Positions 29,401 to 37,740 of a stretch of DNA of 64,000 nt are shown piece after piece. The notes below the pieces were generated by a model that was given only the letters and a program-made list of their open reading frames with translations, was not told the DNA's origin and ran no database searches. The stretch comes from Bacteroidota bacterium (GTDB lineage Bacteria; Bacteroidota; Bacteroidia; Bacteroidales; Paludibacteraceae), in contig JAEWUM010000040.1 in assembly GCA_023459355.1 (NCBI GenBank), forward strand, positions 62,001 to 126,000, in the 5' to 3' direction. How positions within the stretch are numbered: position 1 is the stretch's first letter; each line of letters begins with the position of its first letter. The translations under genes and the position numbers were made by a program.

Positions 29401-29774
29401 GCCCCAATAAGGGAAGGCTTCACAACATTGTTCTTGTAAAAAAAATCATATCCATTGGTTTTATCCTTAGCGGAATAAATTTTCCCCCCAAGTTCGGGCA
29501 AAATTTCAATTCGTAAATACTCATTTTCAAGTGTAATAAGAGTATATTCTTTATTTACTTTTTGTTTATGATTAACTTTTAGAACAATCTTATTGGGGTA
29601 TGGATTGCCACTTGTACGTTGGTGCACCCTATTCTCTGCAAACATAGGCAACTCTTCCCTTTCAGGTTCGGTATATGTCGGTATGACTGCTTTTTTCACT
29701 GTAACTTTTACTGAAGCAGCTTGTAAACCGAACGAAAATATAACTACAAAAAAGAATAAATGAACTTGTTTCAT
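26487..29774 (-). CDS. DUF5107 domain and tetratricopeptide repeat protein
   Basis: Exported 1095-residue protein with a cleavable signal peptide (MKQVHLFFFVVIFSFGLQAAS). The N-terminal 400 residues match the DUF5107 type, which has a mutarotase-like beta-sandwich look (LRIEILPELGGKIYSAKDK, GGLEFNWPYHHRP). The rest is a long array of TPR-like helices (for example YYKEAILRDPNFTPALIALGEQELKNA). Proteins of this kind occur in sugar-degrading loci; the catalytic role is unknown. Its place next to an epimerase suggests handling of a sugar or oligosaccharide in the periplasm. Confidence 0.82.
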   Translation of the reverse strand: MKQVHLFFFVVIFSFGLQAASVKVTVKKAVIPTYTEPEREELPMFAENRVHQRTSGNPYPNKIVLKVNHKQKVNKEYTLITLENEYLRIEILPELGGKIYSAKDKTNGYDFFYKNNVVKPSLIGALGSWTSGGLEFNWPYHHRPSSFMPVDYEVEKLPNGGAIVWMSEHDPVDRMKGTFGVVLNPGESIFETRVKLSNRTPFRHSFLWWENVAVPSNKNYEIFFPHDVSHVFFHYKRSVTTYPIASNAAGVYNGIRYDGAVDISKHKNTVQPTSYFSAASKYDFFGGYDNGKKCGVVHVGDHHVSPGKKMFTWAYNQLSDSWEKALTDTDGPYCELMAGSYSDNQPDFSWLEPTETKIFSQFWFPIGEMGVPDFANKAGAISCKNKISVQLNKANTVRISVVNDKDEILFSEKIQMNARKEYFIPADLAMQPGYTVKVSSKDGNDLMKYQIKKYNNFNIPQTTQDMPNLKKVESALQLYLEGLHVDQYRDPVVKGASYYKEAILRDPNFTPALIALGEQELKNAFYNEALEYLHRAEKVLTQFNTRLEDGKLYYLLGQTYLSLNNTALAYDYFQKSAWASAYVSPAMTYISLLDVRNKEYEKAIEHLNKAVAYNQNNTLANAMMIYASYLNGNRKMSDDKLKDVLSNDKLNHLAGFFGVLTGNVAQSDFMGKITTDKNQLVLDLVETLLLSGLKDEVIFLVEMLKKNEPICFSLSAIYADLKGTVPDNSANEGIAFPNRRCEIESLQGWSQRNNAKAKFQLACALYDKGHYSDAAGLWSEVSDNDYRAARNLAAAYYTHLGRKNDVLPMLKKALSLSSGNEQLVFETAYVMGRTGVDPIERLSFLNSQSNNITRDDVVLEWTRAYNMAGKEDEAIKLLEGRDFVPCEGGEHAVAEQYMMAYYLKGRKYMSENKLEDAIECFRKAQTLPKNLGAGLWNTVKLVPYKYYEGLCLKSLGQIARANENFKYITEFEIDYFSDMHLRELPYYQALSWREMGHGYEGDMLINNKLREWQGAINTQDAGYFSASPFFLSYCDDAKQSRTAYYSYLMALAYDYTQNTEMRDKYFYQAKINDPYALNIFAEDMYKKTFNLKCCR

Positions 29775-29963
29775 GATAATTTGGATATATATTAAACTGG
29801 TGATTATTTTTCTTTTAAAATCAGGAAATCAATATAATCAATGATGGTGAATGCAGGGTATAACCCTTAGTGCTTTTTATATTCAATACGCACTTGCTTA
29901 GCTTCAACCCCTATTGACTTAATGTTATAAATTTCAGATGAGAATGCACAGACAATATGAATG

Positions 29964-29999
29964 CTGGTGAAATACAATGTAAGTATTGTATTTCACCAG
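29964..29999. repeat. perfect 15-bp inverted repeat
   Basis: CTGGTGAAATACAAT and its exact reverse complement separated by GTAAGT. It lies between the fimbrillin/FISUMP gene and the DUF5107 gene. There is no T run on the minus strand after it, so it is not a standard terminator. An mRNA 3'-end stabiliser or an operator are possible roles. Confidence 0.8.
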
Positions 30000-30043
30000 G
30001 TAACCACACTATTGTCCTGATCACAAAAGATTTAATAGTTATT

Positions 30044-32032
30044 TCACTCAGCGACGCATCTGATTGGTCTCGACATAGCAGTAGATCCACTCCCTTCGAC
30101 ACGTACATTCGATCCTACTAACAACCGGAATGCATAAGAGGTATTCTCCGGATTGATTGTAGATGTCAGATAATAAGCAGCATAACCAGTAAAATCCATC
30201 TTTCCTTGATCACGATGTCCAAATGCCGGTAAAAATGTTGTAATAGAAGGGTCATAATAATTTGTTATTGTTTGACCTTGGGTATTTGATGCCATCTGAG
30301 TTGGAACGTTTCCATCCCATGCAGGATAATCAACAGCACTCCATGAGGCATATGACAACCATAATTCTTCAGCTGTAGGAACACGGTATCCCGGAGGACA
30401 AGGATCGTAGTTACTTTTTGATCCTTTGCGAATACCATCAGTATAGTTTTTATTTGGATCAGTCCCCTTCAACCATAAAGAGAATTTGCTAAAAGGGGCT
30501 ATGCCATCACCCCATGCAGTCGGCTGAATATCCGTTGCCCAGCTACCACTTGCTACATAGAAGGTCATTGGATTTTTATGGACTTCAGCTACAGTGCCCA
30601 ACGTAGTTCCAACCACAAATCCACCACCAAATTGGCTGTTGGTCTTAACGGGCATAGTTAGTTCTCCAAACGCTGTTGTTTCGTCTGTGCCACTTGGATT
30701 TGTTTTTTGTCCCAATATACGCGATCCGATAAACGGGTCTTTACGCCCCCATTGAAAGAGTAATCCATTACTTCCTATATTATCTACCAAAGTATTAATA
30801 GCTCCAACATTACGGTCCAGCCATTTTAACGACTGACCTTTTGCTGAAAGATTCTTACTGGTCCAATCCAGACTCATCTGTTCCAATGTTTTTCCGGATA
30901 CCCAAATATGCCAGCTCCAAACAATCAAACGATTTCCCCCGCTTTCACGGTAAAGAGCAATAACTGCGTTTCCGGGATTTCCGGTCGCTGTAAAAGATAT
31001 TTTATTTTCAGCAGCATTGTATGATAAATTCTTGATGATATATTGAGCATCCATTGGATTAACGGCATCCGATATCTCTGTATTGTCATTGATCCAGTTG
31101 CAGGCAACATCAGTCCACAGGTAATCAGCAGCATCGCCTGTCAAAATCGTATTATCATGTAATTTTGTTGAAAAATAATAGTCTCCTCCAGCAGGAACAA
31201 CATAACAATTCGCTATTCCCTCTGCAGACAGATTAGGATCAATTGGTTTTGGCTTTTCAGTAAATGCGACGTCCATATCAACAATTTGAACCTGCTCTGC
31301 GGATAGATTCAAATTGCTAATGATATGAGAGTAGGTTTCTTCGGCTCCACCCGTCAGTTTTATCGTAAGCGACTGATAATCTGAAGGGGGAATCATGATG
31401 TAAATCTTTTTGGACTCTGTACTACTCAGCGACACATTAACATTTTTATCCACATAAGTATTTGCCGTTGAGAGCATACTTAGCGTTGGAAAAGAAGTTT
31501 CCATATTAATAGTTCCGGGGCCTGACAGAAGTGCAGGGCTTCCATTGTTATCTGTTCCCTCAATTCTGACGGAAGTAACAAGTCCTTTACCTGTCATATT
31601 CAAACACAACATCCCTCCGACACCCTTAAATTCAATCCCATTCTCACGGATTCCTGATCCTGCCATCGGAAAGAAAGAAACAGGTTGTTGTGAAGGAATC
31701 TCTGTTGAGAATACTGTTCCGTTTATGGCCCCTTTTAACGAATATGGATATACACCAAAGAACAGATTTCCTTCCATAATTTTACCAATGAAGCTGACTT
31801 TACTGCCTCCTGTTTTTGCAACGAAAGCATTACCTTCTGATTGATTGTCAGAAAAAAGCCTGATACTATCTCCTTCGGCCCAGATAGTCTTTATGTTTTC
31901 AACAGGATTAGGAATTGATGCACGCATTGACATTGTTCTACTTTTTGCCAGTCCGGCAGCGGGGTCTTTTTCACAAGCAGTGAAAACTACAATACTGAGC
32001 ATTGTGTATACGATAAATAAGCTTCTTTTCAT
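30044..32032 (-). CDS. lipoprotein with fimbrillin-like and FISUMP domains
   Basis: Surface or periplasmic lipoprotein of 662 residues, lipobox VFTAC (Cys20). The N-terminal 240 residues resemble the fimbrillin (Mfa-like) family, as in WAEGDSIRLF and FFGVYPYSL. The C-terminal 400 residues form a FISUMP-type domain (Fibrobacter succinogenes major paralogous domain, TIGR02145) with DPCPPGYRVPTAEELW and a closing SRPIRCVAE. The same C-terminal block is found in the protein encoded at 35.7-37.2 kb. A role in adhesion to an insoluble glycan is an inference. Confidence 0.82.
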   Translation of the reverse strand: MKRSLFIVYTMLSIVVFTACEKDPAAGLAKSRTMSMRASIPNPVENIKTIWAEGDSIRLFSDNQSEGNAFVAKTGGSKVSFIGKIMEGNLFFGVYPYSLKGAINGTVFSTEIPSQQPVSFFPMAGSGIRENGIEFKGVGGMLCLNMTGKGLVTSVRIEGTDNNGSPALLSGPGTINMETSFPTLSMLSTANTYVDKNVNVSLSSTESKKIYIMIPPSDYQSLTIKLTGGAEETYSHIISNLNLSAEQVQIVDMDVAFTEKPKPIDPNLSAEGIANCYVVPAGGDYYFSTKLHDNTILTGDAADYLWTDVACNWINDNTEISDAVNPMDAQYIIKNLSYNAAENKISFTATGNPGNAVIALYRESGGNRLIVWSWHIWVSGKTLEQMSLDWTSKNLSAKGQSLKWLDRNVGAINTLVDNIGSNGLLFQWGRKDPFIGSRILGQKTNPSGTDETTAFGELTMPVKTNSQFGGGFVVGTTLGTVAEVHKNPMTFYVASGSWATDIQPTAWGDGIAPFSKFSLWLKGTDPNKNYTDGIRKGSKSNYDPCPPGYRVPTAEELWLSYASWSAVDYPAWDGNVPTQMASNTQGQTITNYYDPSITTFLPAFGHRDQGKMDFTGYAAYYLTSTINPENTSYAFRLLVGSNVRVEGSGSTAMSRPIRCVAE

Positions 32033-32063
32033 GACTAGATTATATTTTTAGATTCTGATTTAA

Positions 32064-34010
32064 TTATAATTTTATGAACTTTTGTGAAAAAGGGCGATTG
32101 GAGATTTCTGTTCTCACAAGATAAATTCCCTTTTTCAAATTTATGGATATTACATTATCTCCTGAATAAAGTTTTTTAGTTAATATTTTCACGCCTGCTA
32201 ACGTAAATAGTTCAATTTCTGCTGATTCTGGTATTTTAATTCGAAGCTTATCACCCACAGGATTTTCAACAACAAAATTGTTCCCGCCTATAGTTGAGGT
32301 ATAGGATAAGTCAACGTCACTTTTTTTACTAAAAAGCCAGTCAACAATCCCGTCGGTAGCGGCAGCAATATGCCAAATATTGTGCGTGCCTCCCTCTATC
32401 TCGGTATAAATGATTTTTGTTCCTCCAGCAGCCTTTATTGCATTGACAATTCCACGGGTGCCTTCAACAGAAAGTGAAGTATCTGCATTGCCATGAAATG
32501 TCCAGATTGGAATATTTTTAAGAGAATCAGCAATTGCAGCGGCATTAGAAGATTCGCCACAACCCGCCATAGGTATTGCGGCGGCAAATAAATCAGGGAA
32601 TCTACACATCAGATCCCACGAAGCTCCACCGCCATTTGATGATCCAAATATATAAATACGACTTTTATCAACGCTATTATTATCTATTATAGTATCAAGT
32701 AGTTCCTTTGCTGCAGTCAGGTAACGACCCATTGGAACAGTTTCAACGGAATAGCCGGCATTACCCGGATAGGTTGTTACCCAACTCGTTCCTGTGTTAC
32801 ATTGTGGAGCAAAGATTATACAATCATAGCGGCTGTTGAGAATAGGTGGTACTAAAGCCGCACCTATAGTGGTCAGTTGCGATACATTGTCACTCCCGCG
32901 GGAGCCATTTCCATGCATATAGAGCGCCAATGGATATTTTTTGGAAGGATCATAATTCCTGGGAAACCATATTCGGTATGGAATAATGAGCCCGGTTTTA
33001 TCAGTAAAACTACGATAGTCAAAAACCTCATTTGGAATCAATAATGATGATTCACCGTTTACAGATATAACCTTGTCAAATGACTGAAGTTTTTTTAATA
33101 ATGATTCATTATCAGGATGTTTTGATATGTCAATAGTTGCTCCATCATCTATATCTCCTATAATTGCATTACAATTAGTAAAGTCACCACCTGTAATTTT
33201 TACATATGCTACACCTGACGCACTGTTAGCCCCATTTCTGCTGGCATATATATCACCCCAAAAAACACCTCCGGAAATATTCAAATCAAGATTGCCACCT
33301 ATTCCTGAAACAGAGCCTCCGTAAATTTTCAGGATTTCTCCTCCGGAAATATTTATGTGTGCAGTACCTGTATAAGCCTCGTTATTTGTACTTAGATATC
33401 TGTTAAACCCAACAAGAATAAACTTACCACTTTTAATGTTTATGTGAGAATCGAGATCTGAAGAAACAGGCGTGCCCTGACCCTCCTGATAACCACCGAG
33501 AATAATTATTGATTGAGCGATATCCGTATTCCTAAATTCGTAGGTAGCAATTCCTTCTCCCATTGTTATTGGGTGATATCCGGCAATAAAAAGTAAGTAT
33601 GCGTATTTGATATTTGCATCTCCTCTGAAATTAATATTTTCAAACTTAGTAGGACCACTTAATACAAATCTTCGTCCGGCATTTATAATATAAAAAGAAT
33701 TAATATTGTCGTTCCGATAATCTACCCCATCATATTTTTGAGTAATAGTTATCTCTCCTGCATGTGCAGGTTCAGTAAATGTTGAGGCAATTCCATATTT
33801 ACCACAAATAACAATTGTTCCTCCGGTATCACCAAGTTTCTGATATGCAGTATAAATATCACCAAGTGGTGATGTGTCCGATGTACCATCTCCCATTCCG
33901 TCTGACCTCAGATAGACTGCTTTTTCCTGAGCATTAACAGAAAAGAAAAATGTCAGAAAGAAAAACGGACACATCAATTTTTTTATCAATATTGAATGTG
34001 ATTTTTTCAT
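32064..34010 (-). CDS. T9SS-secreted CE1-like esterase
   Basis: Secreted 648-residue protein. It has a signal peptide ending SVNAQ, a Gly/Ile-rich N-terminal half with beta-helix-like repeats (INISGGEI, LNISGGVF, VKITGGDF), then an alpha/beta hydrolase. That domain has nucleophile Ser458 in GSSNG, an Asp near residue 510 (HGNAD) and a His near 543 (GTH). The last 70 residues form a T9SS type A sorting domain (VENPVGDKLRI...KGIYLVRTE). The hydrolase resembles family CE1/feruloyl esterase or phospholipase-type enzymes. It probably removes ester groups from the target glycan. ATG 34010 gives a standard leader. Confidence 0.85.
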   Translation of the reverse strand: MKKSHSILIKKLMCPFFFLTFFFSVNAQEKAVYLRSDGMGDGTSDTSPLGDIYTAYQKLGDTGGTIVICGKYGIASTFTEPAHAGEITITQKYDGVDYRNDNINSFYIINAGRRFVLSGPTKFENINFRGDANIKYAYLLFIAGYHPITMGEGIATYEFRNTDIAQSIIILGGYQEGQGTPVSSDLDSHINIKSGKFILVGFNRYLSTNNEAYTGTAHINISGGEILKIYGGSVSGIGGNLDLNISGGVFWGDIYASRNGANSASGVAYVKITGGDFTNCNAIIGDIDDGATIDISKHPDNESLLKKLQSFDKVISVNGESSLLIPNEVFDYRSFTDKTGLIIPYRIWFPRNYDPSKKYPLALYMHGNGSRGSDNVSQLTTIGAALVPPILNSRYDCIIFAPQCNTGTSWVTTYPGNAGYSVETVPMGRYLTAAKELLDTIIDNNSVDKSRIYIFGSSNGGGASWDLMCRFPDLFAAAIPMAGCGESSNAAAIADSLKNIPIWTFHGNADTSLSVEGTRGIVNAIKAAGGTKIIYTEIEGGTHNIWHIAAATDGIVDWLFSKKSDVDLSYTSTIGGNNFVVENPVGDKLRIKIPESAEIELFTLAGVKILTKKLYSGDNVISINLKKGIYLVRTEISNRPFSQKFIKL

Positions 34011-34070
34011 TTTTCGATTAATCAACTGGGTACAAATCATTAAAATTTTTGTTGTTTTTTATCAGATTTC

Positions 34071-35600
34071 TCAGGGTGTAGTGGTTTGCTCTTCTGATTC
34101 ATCAGTCCAATCGTATGTTCTGAATACACTAACAGGAAAACCATGAACACTTCTCAGATTTGTTACTTTTGTATAACTCCATCCCATCCGTGCAGCAACA
34201 GGGATTGGAACATTTGCATTGGTCAATTCTACCGACGAACCTCGAATAACAGTCTCTGCCGGATAGAATATTTTATCAGACCCACAAATCTCAAATAACG
34301 AAGGGGGATTACAATCATTTGTTTTCAATCCTCCTGAAACGGGATTAAAATGAACCGTAAGTTTATTTTCACTTATCGTGTAACCTTCATATACAGGACA
34401 AAGCCAATTATCATAATAACTTTGTTTATATGTTTTTGATAATGCTAACCATGCCAAACGAGCTCCTACAGGTTTTTTATTCCTGGGATGTATTTGTGTT
34501 ACATCTTCAACCAAATCATCGTTTACGGTTATTCCCGAGTTTTCAATCTGCGAAAAAGTCTTCGCCTGAACGAAACGCATTGCAGGATTGGCATAATTAG
34601 TAGGATAATTTGCACCTCTTATATAAGGTGCTATCATACAAATATGAAACGCAAACTGATTGCCCCAGAGATTTCTCCAGCCATCGACCATTGTTTTCAG
34701 ATATTTTTCGTACACATAAGGGTAAACCCAATTGCTTTCTCCCTGATACCAAATAGCTCCTGCAATCGGCATATTACGCAATGGGTATATCATCGTGTTG
34801 TAAAAACCACCTGCAACCTGATATCCATTTCCGCCCCATGAGGTATTGTGTATTTTTGCATAACTAACCATCTCCGGATCCTGATCAATCCAGTTTCGTT
34901 CCATCCATATCTCGATGGGAGTTCCACCCTCGTTGGCGTTAATAAGCCCAATGGGAACCTTTAACTTTTGATATAACATTTTCCCGAAAAAATAACCGAT
35001 AGCACTAAATGTATCGATGCTTGCGGGTGTACATGCTGTCCATTTTGCATCAAAATCATTGGTTTTTGAGTCCGACTGATAGCGTTTCATGCTCAACACC
35101 CGAATGTCGGGATAGTTGGCATTGGATACTTCAAGTGCACCACCCGTACAATCCTTAAGTTTCCATTTCATATTGGATTGTCCTCCACATAACCATACTT
35201 CTCCAATCAGAATATTAGTAAACGAAACTGTAGTTGTCCCTGCTGTCGCTGAAATAGTCTGTGGTGTGTTTGTCGCGGAGGGAGTATTTACATTAACACT
35301 CCACTTTCCAACTGCATCGGTTATCGCAACAAGAGACTCACCCTCCCAACTGCATTTGATTTGAACTTCTTGGGCGACAGATCCTTCTCCTGTTATATGA
35401 AAAAGTGCATTTTGTTGCAGCACCATGTCAGATTGCAGAGTTGGGTCCACCTTTATCACGGGATTCTCTACAAAAAGGCTATTGGTCGAATTTTCTCCTG
35501 AAACATTCGAAACTGAACAAATTACAACGAATATGATCAAACATATAACAGACAAAAACTTATGTCTTAAGTTAATAGCATTTTGTTTGTTATTTCTCAT
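34071..35600 (-). CDS. sialate O-acetylesterase-like (SASA) carbohydrate esterase
   Basis: Exported 509-residue esterase of the SASA/DUF303 family. A long signal sequence is followed by a beta domain (about 45-130), then the SGNH-type catalytic domain. The nucleophile Ser142 lies in GGQSNM, with GAIWYQGESN as a further block and the His in DVTQIHPRN (His371). In plant-glycan loci such enzymes remove acetyl groups from xylan, pectin or mannan rather than sialic acid. A terminator upstream (35630-35675) separates it from the FISUMP gene. Confidence 0.9.
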   Translation of the reverse strand: MRNNKQNAINLRHKFLSVICLIIFVVICSVSNVSGENSTNSLFVENPVIKVDPTLQSDMVLQQNALFHITGEGSVAQEVQIKCSWEGESLVAITDAVGKWSVNVNTPSATNTPQTISATAGTTTVSFTNILIGEVWLCGGQSNMKWKLKDCTGGALEVSNANYPDIRVLSMKRYQSDSKTNDFDAKWTACTPASIDTFSAIGYFFGKMLYQKLKVPIGLINANEGGTPIEIWMERNWIDQDPEMVSYAKIHNTSWGGNGYQVAGGFYNTMIYPLRNMPIAGAIWYQGESNWVYPYVYEKYLKTMVDGWRNLWGNQFAFHICMIAPYIRGANYPTNYANPAMRFVQAKTFSQIENSGITVNDDLVEDVTQIHPRNKKPVGARLAWLALSKTYKQSYYDNWLCPVYEGYTISENKLTVHFNPVSGGLKTNDCNPPSLFEICGSDKIFYPAETVIRGSSVELTNANVPIPVAARMGWSYTKVTNLRSVHGFPVSVFRTYDWTDESEEQTTTP

Positions 35601-35624
35601 TTTATGGCTTTCTGTTTTTCAGGA

Positions 35625-35675
35625 AAAATAATCCCGACAGATAATCTGTTTGACAGAAATAAACCTGTCGGGATT
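35625..35675 (-). terminator. terminator inside the carbohydrate cluster
   Basis: Minus strand: AATCCCGACAG...CTGTCGGGATT, an 11-bp perfect stem, followed by ATTTTT. It lies after the FISUMP gene and before the acetylesterase gene, so the cluster has at least two transcription units or an attenuator here. Confidence 0.8.
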
Positions 35676-35705
35676 TTGAAGATTTTGAAGTTCGTTAACT
35701 AAACA

Positions 35706-37169
35706 TTATTCTTTTACACAACGAATCGGACGTGGTAATTTAAACGAACCACTTCCTTCAACACGCATATTTGATCCTACTAACTGGCGAAACGCGTAGG
35801 AAGTGTTGTCAGGATTAATCGTTGATGTTGTATAATATGCAGCATAACCGAGATACTCTAATTTTCCAGCTTCACGATGTCCTGATGCAGGGAACAATGT
35901 TGTCTGACATCCATCTCCATAACATTGCACCAAATGGCTTTGCGTGATTGTTGACATTGTTGAAGTCACATTATTAAAAAAAGCAGGGTAAGTACCAGAT
36001 GTATATTGTGCTCCTGCAAATGACAGCCACATTTCCTCGCAAGTTGGTACACGGTAACCCGGAGGACATGGATCATAATTGCTTTTTGAACCAGCACGTA
36101 TGCCATCTGTATAATTTTTGTTTGGGTCTGTTCCTTTTAGATATAAATCCATCTTAGTAAATGGGGCCACACCATCTCCCCATGCACTCGCAGTCAAATC
36201 ACTCGCCCATTTGTATTCTGTAGTAGTAACGGGAGAATAAAGAGTCATTGGATTGGCAACCCCATCGGCAACTGTAGCCAGAATAGGGTTCACATTAAAG
36301 CTGCTCCCAAAAGCACTGTTTATTTTCACCGGCATTGTCAGTTCCCCAAATACTGTAGTTTCATCAGTCCCTGTTGGATTTGTTTTTTGTCCTACAACAC
36401 GTGAATGAATAAAGGGATCTTTACGCCCCCATTGGTATGTAAACCCATTACTTCCTACATTATCCATTGAGGTATTTACAGCTCCAATGCTCCGGTCTAA
36501 CCACGTCATCGACTGGCTGTTTGCAGCAAGCAACTTGCTTGTCCATCCAACCAAAGCCATTTGTTCCAATGTATAACCACTCGACCATATATGCCAGCTC
36601 CATACAATTGTTCTTACGCCTGCATTTTCAGTATAAAGTGCTACAACTGCGTTGCCCGGGTTACCCGTAGCCGTGAATGATATCATATGAGTCTCGGCAT
36701 TGTAATGAATATTACGAATAATGTATTCCGGATTCATTGGATCAACCGCATTAGTAACCTGGGTTTTACCATCAGCAGTATTCCATACATATTCAACGTC
36801 AGTCCATAAATAATCAGCAGCATCACCGCTTAACTCAGTATTGTCATGCAATTTAACAGGGAAAACATAATCTCCTGCAGTTGGTACTACATAACAATTA
36901 GCTAAACCTTCCCCAGAGAGATCAGGATTAGAATTTTTAAAGGTTAAACTATCTACCTGGGTCATTGGAATACTTATCGCAGTTCCTCCGTGATAGAAGT
37001 TAAGATTAACAGCGTTTGGTTTCACACTATCGACTGCACTTTTGGCAAATGATTTTACTATTCCTCCATTTTTATATACGCAATAATATCTTTCAGAGAA
37101 AGCACTTGTGGCCAGCGAGATAGTGAATATTGCAATTAAGCAAATACTGATTTTTATATTAGTTTTCAT
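35706..37169 (-). CDS. FISUMP-domain exported protein
   Basis: 487-residue exported protein with signal peptide (MKTNIKISICLIAIFTISLA). A short N-terminal region with VDSLTF is followed by a C-terminal FISUMP-type domain with DPCPPGYRVPTCEEMW and a closing PRPIRCVKE. From about residue 84 (GLANCYVVP) it is closely similar, block by block, to the C-terminal part of the protein at 30.0-32.0 kb. That one has a fimbrillin-like N-terminus instead. Likely a surface or binding protein. Confidence 0.8.
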   Translation of the reverse strand: MKTNIKISICLIAIFTISLATSAFSERYYCVYKNGGIVKSFAKSAVDSVKPNAVNLNFYHGGTAISIPMTQVDSLTFKNSNPDLSGEGLANCYVVPTAGDYVFPVKLHDNTELSGDAADYLWTDVEYVWNTADGKTQVTNAVDPMNPEYIIRNIHYNAETHMISFTATGNPGNAVVALYTENAGVRTIVWSWHIWSSGYTLEQMALVGWTSKLLAANSQSMTWLDRSIGAVNTSMDNVGSNGFTYQWGRKDPFIHSRVVGQKTNPTGTDETTVFGELTMPVKINSAFGSSFNVNPILATVADGVANPMTLYSPVTTTEYKWASDLTASAWGDGVAPFTKMDLYLKGTDPNKNYTDGIRAGSKSNYDPCPPGYRVPTCEEMWLSFAGAQYTSGTYPAFFNNVTSTMSTITQSHLVQCYGDGCQTTLFPASGHREAGKLEYLGYAAYYTTSTINPDNTSYAFRQLVGSNMRVEGSGSFKLPRPIRCVKE

Positions 37170-37184
37170 ATTCCCTCCTGATTT

Positions 37185-37685
37185 TTAATTTTTAATGATT
37201 TTTTTCATACGGATTCCATTTTCATCCGAAATTTGTATAAAATAAACTCCCGTAGGATAATTATGCATCGGCACAGTCACCGCTTTCATCTGAGTGCACT
37301 TTTCCCACAATTTTCGTCCGTGTAGGTCTAACAAAAATACTTGTGATTCATTTTGCAATTTATCAACAATCAGTTCACTGATTACAGGATTGGGAAATGC
37401 ACAAACATCTTCATCTTTTATAGATCCTAACATAGAAGTTGTAACGTTATAATTGTTAAGACTGAAAAACTTCAAATTACTAAAATCGACTGATGATGTC
37501 GTTCCATTTGTTTTCATGATTGTCATTGAAGCCTCATCAAAAGTAAGGAATCTGATTTCATCCAGCATTAAGGTCGTTTTTCCTTCGTTCGAAGTATATA
37601 TATACAACGAATCTTCAGCGTTGACATTTAGTGTTACCACCAGCACGAATGCGGCAAATAACTTAAGAAATTTTTTTTTGTTCAT
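37185..37685 (-). CDS. small T9SS-exported protein of unknown function
   Basis: 166 residues: signal peptide ending NVNAE, a short domain with DEIRFLTFDEASMTI, and a T9SS type A sorting domain from about residue 92 (CAFPNPVISELIVDKL, YPTGVYFIQIS, MKKIIKN). The mature part before the sorting domain is only about 70 residues, which is small for a T9SS cargo. It precedes the FISUMP gene by 15 bases, so the two are probably translated from one message. Confidence 0.8.
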   Translation of the reverse strand: MNKKKFLKLFAAFVLVVTLNVNAEDSLYIYTSNEGKTTLMLDEIRFLTFDEASMTIMKTNGTTSSVDFSNLKFFSLNNYNVTTSMLGSIKDEDVCAFPNPVISELIVDKLQNESQVFLLDLHGRKLWEKCTQMKAVTVPMHNYPTGVYFIQISDENGIRMKKIIKN

Positions 37686-37740
37686 AATAAATTAATTTAA
37701 GAGTTTAAAAAATGGTTATTCAGTAATATTTTTTTAGAAA

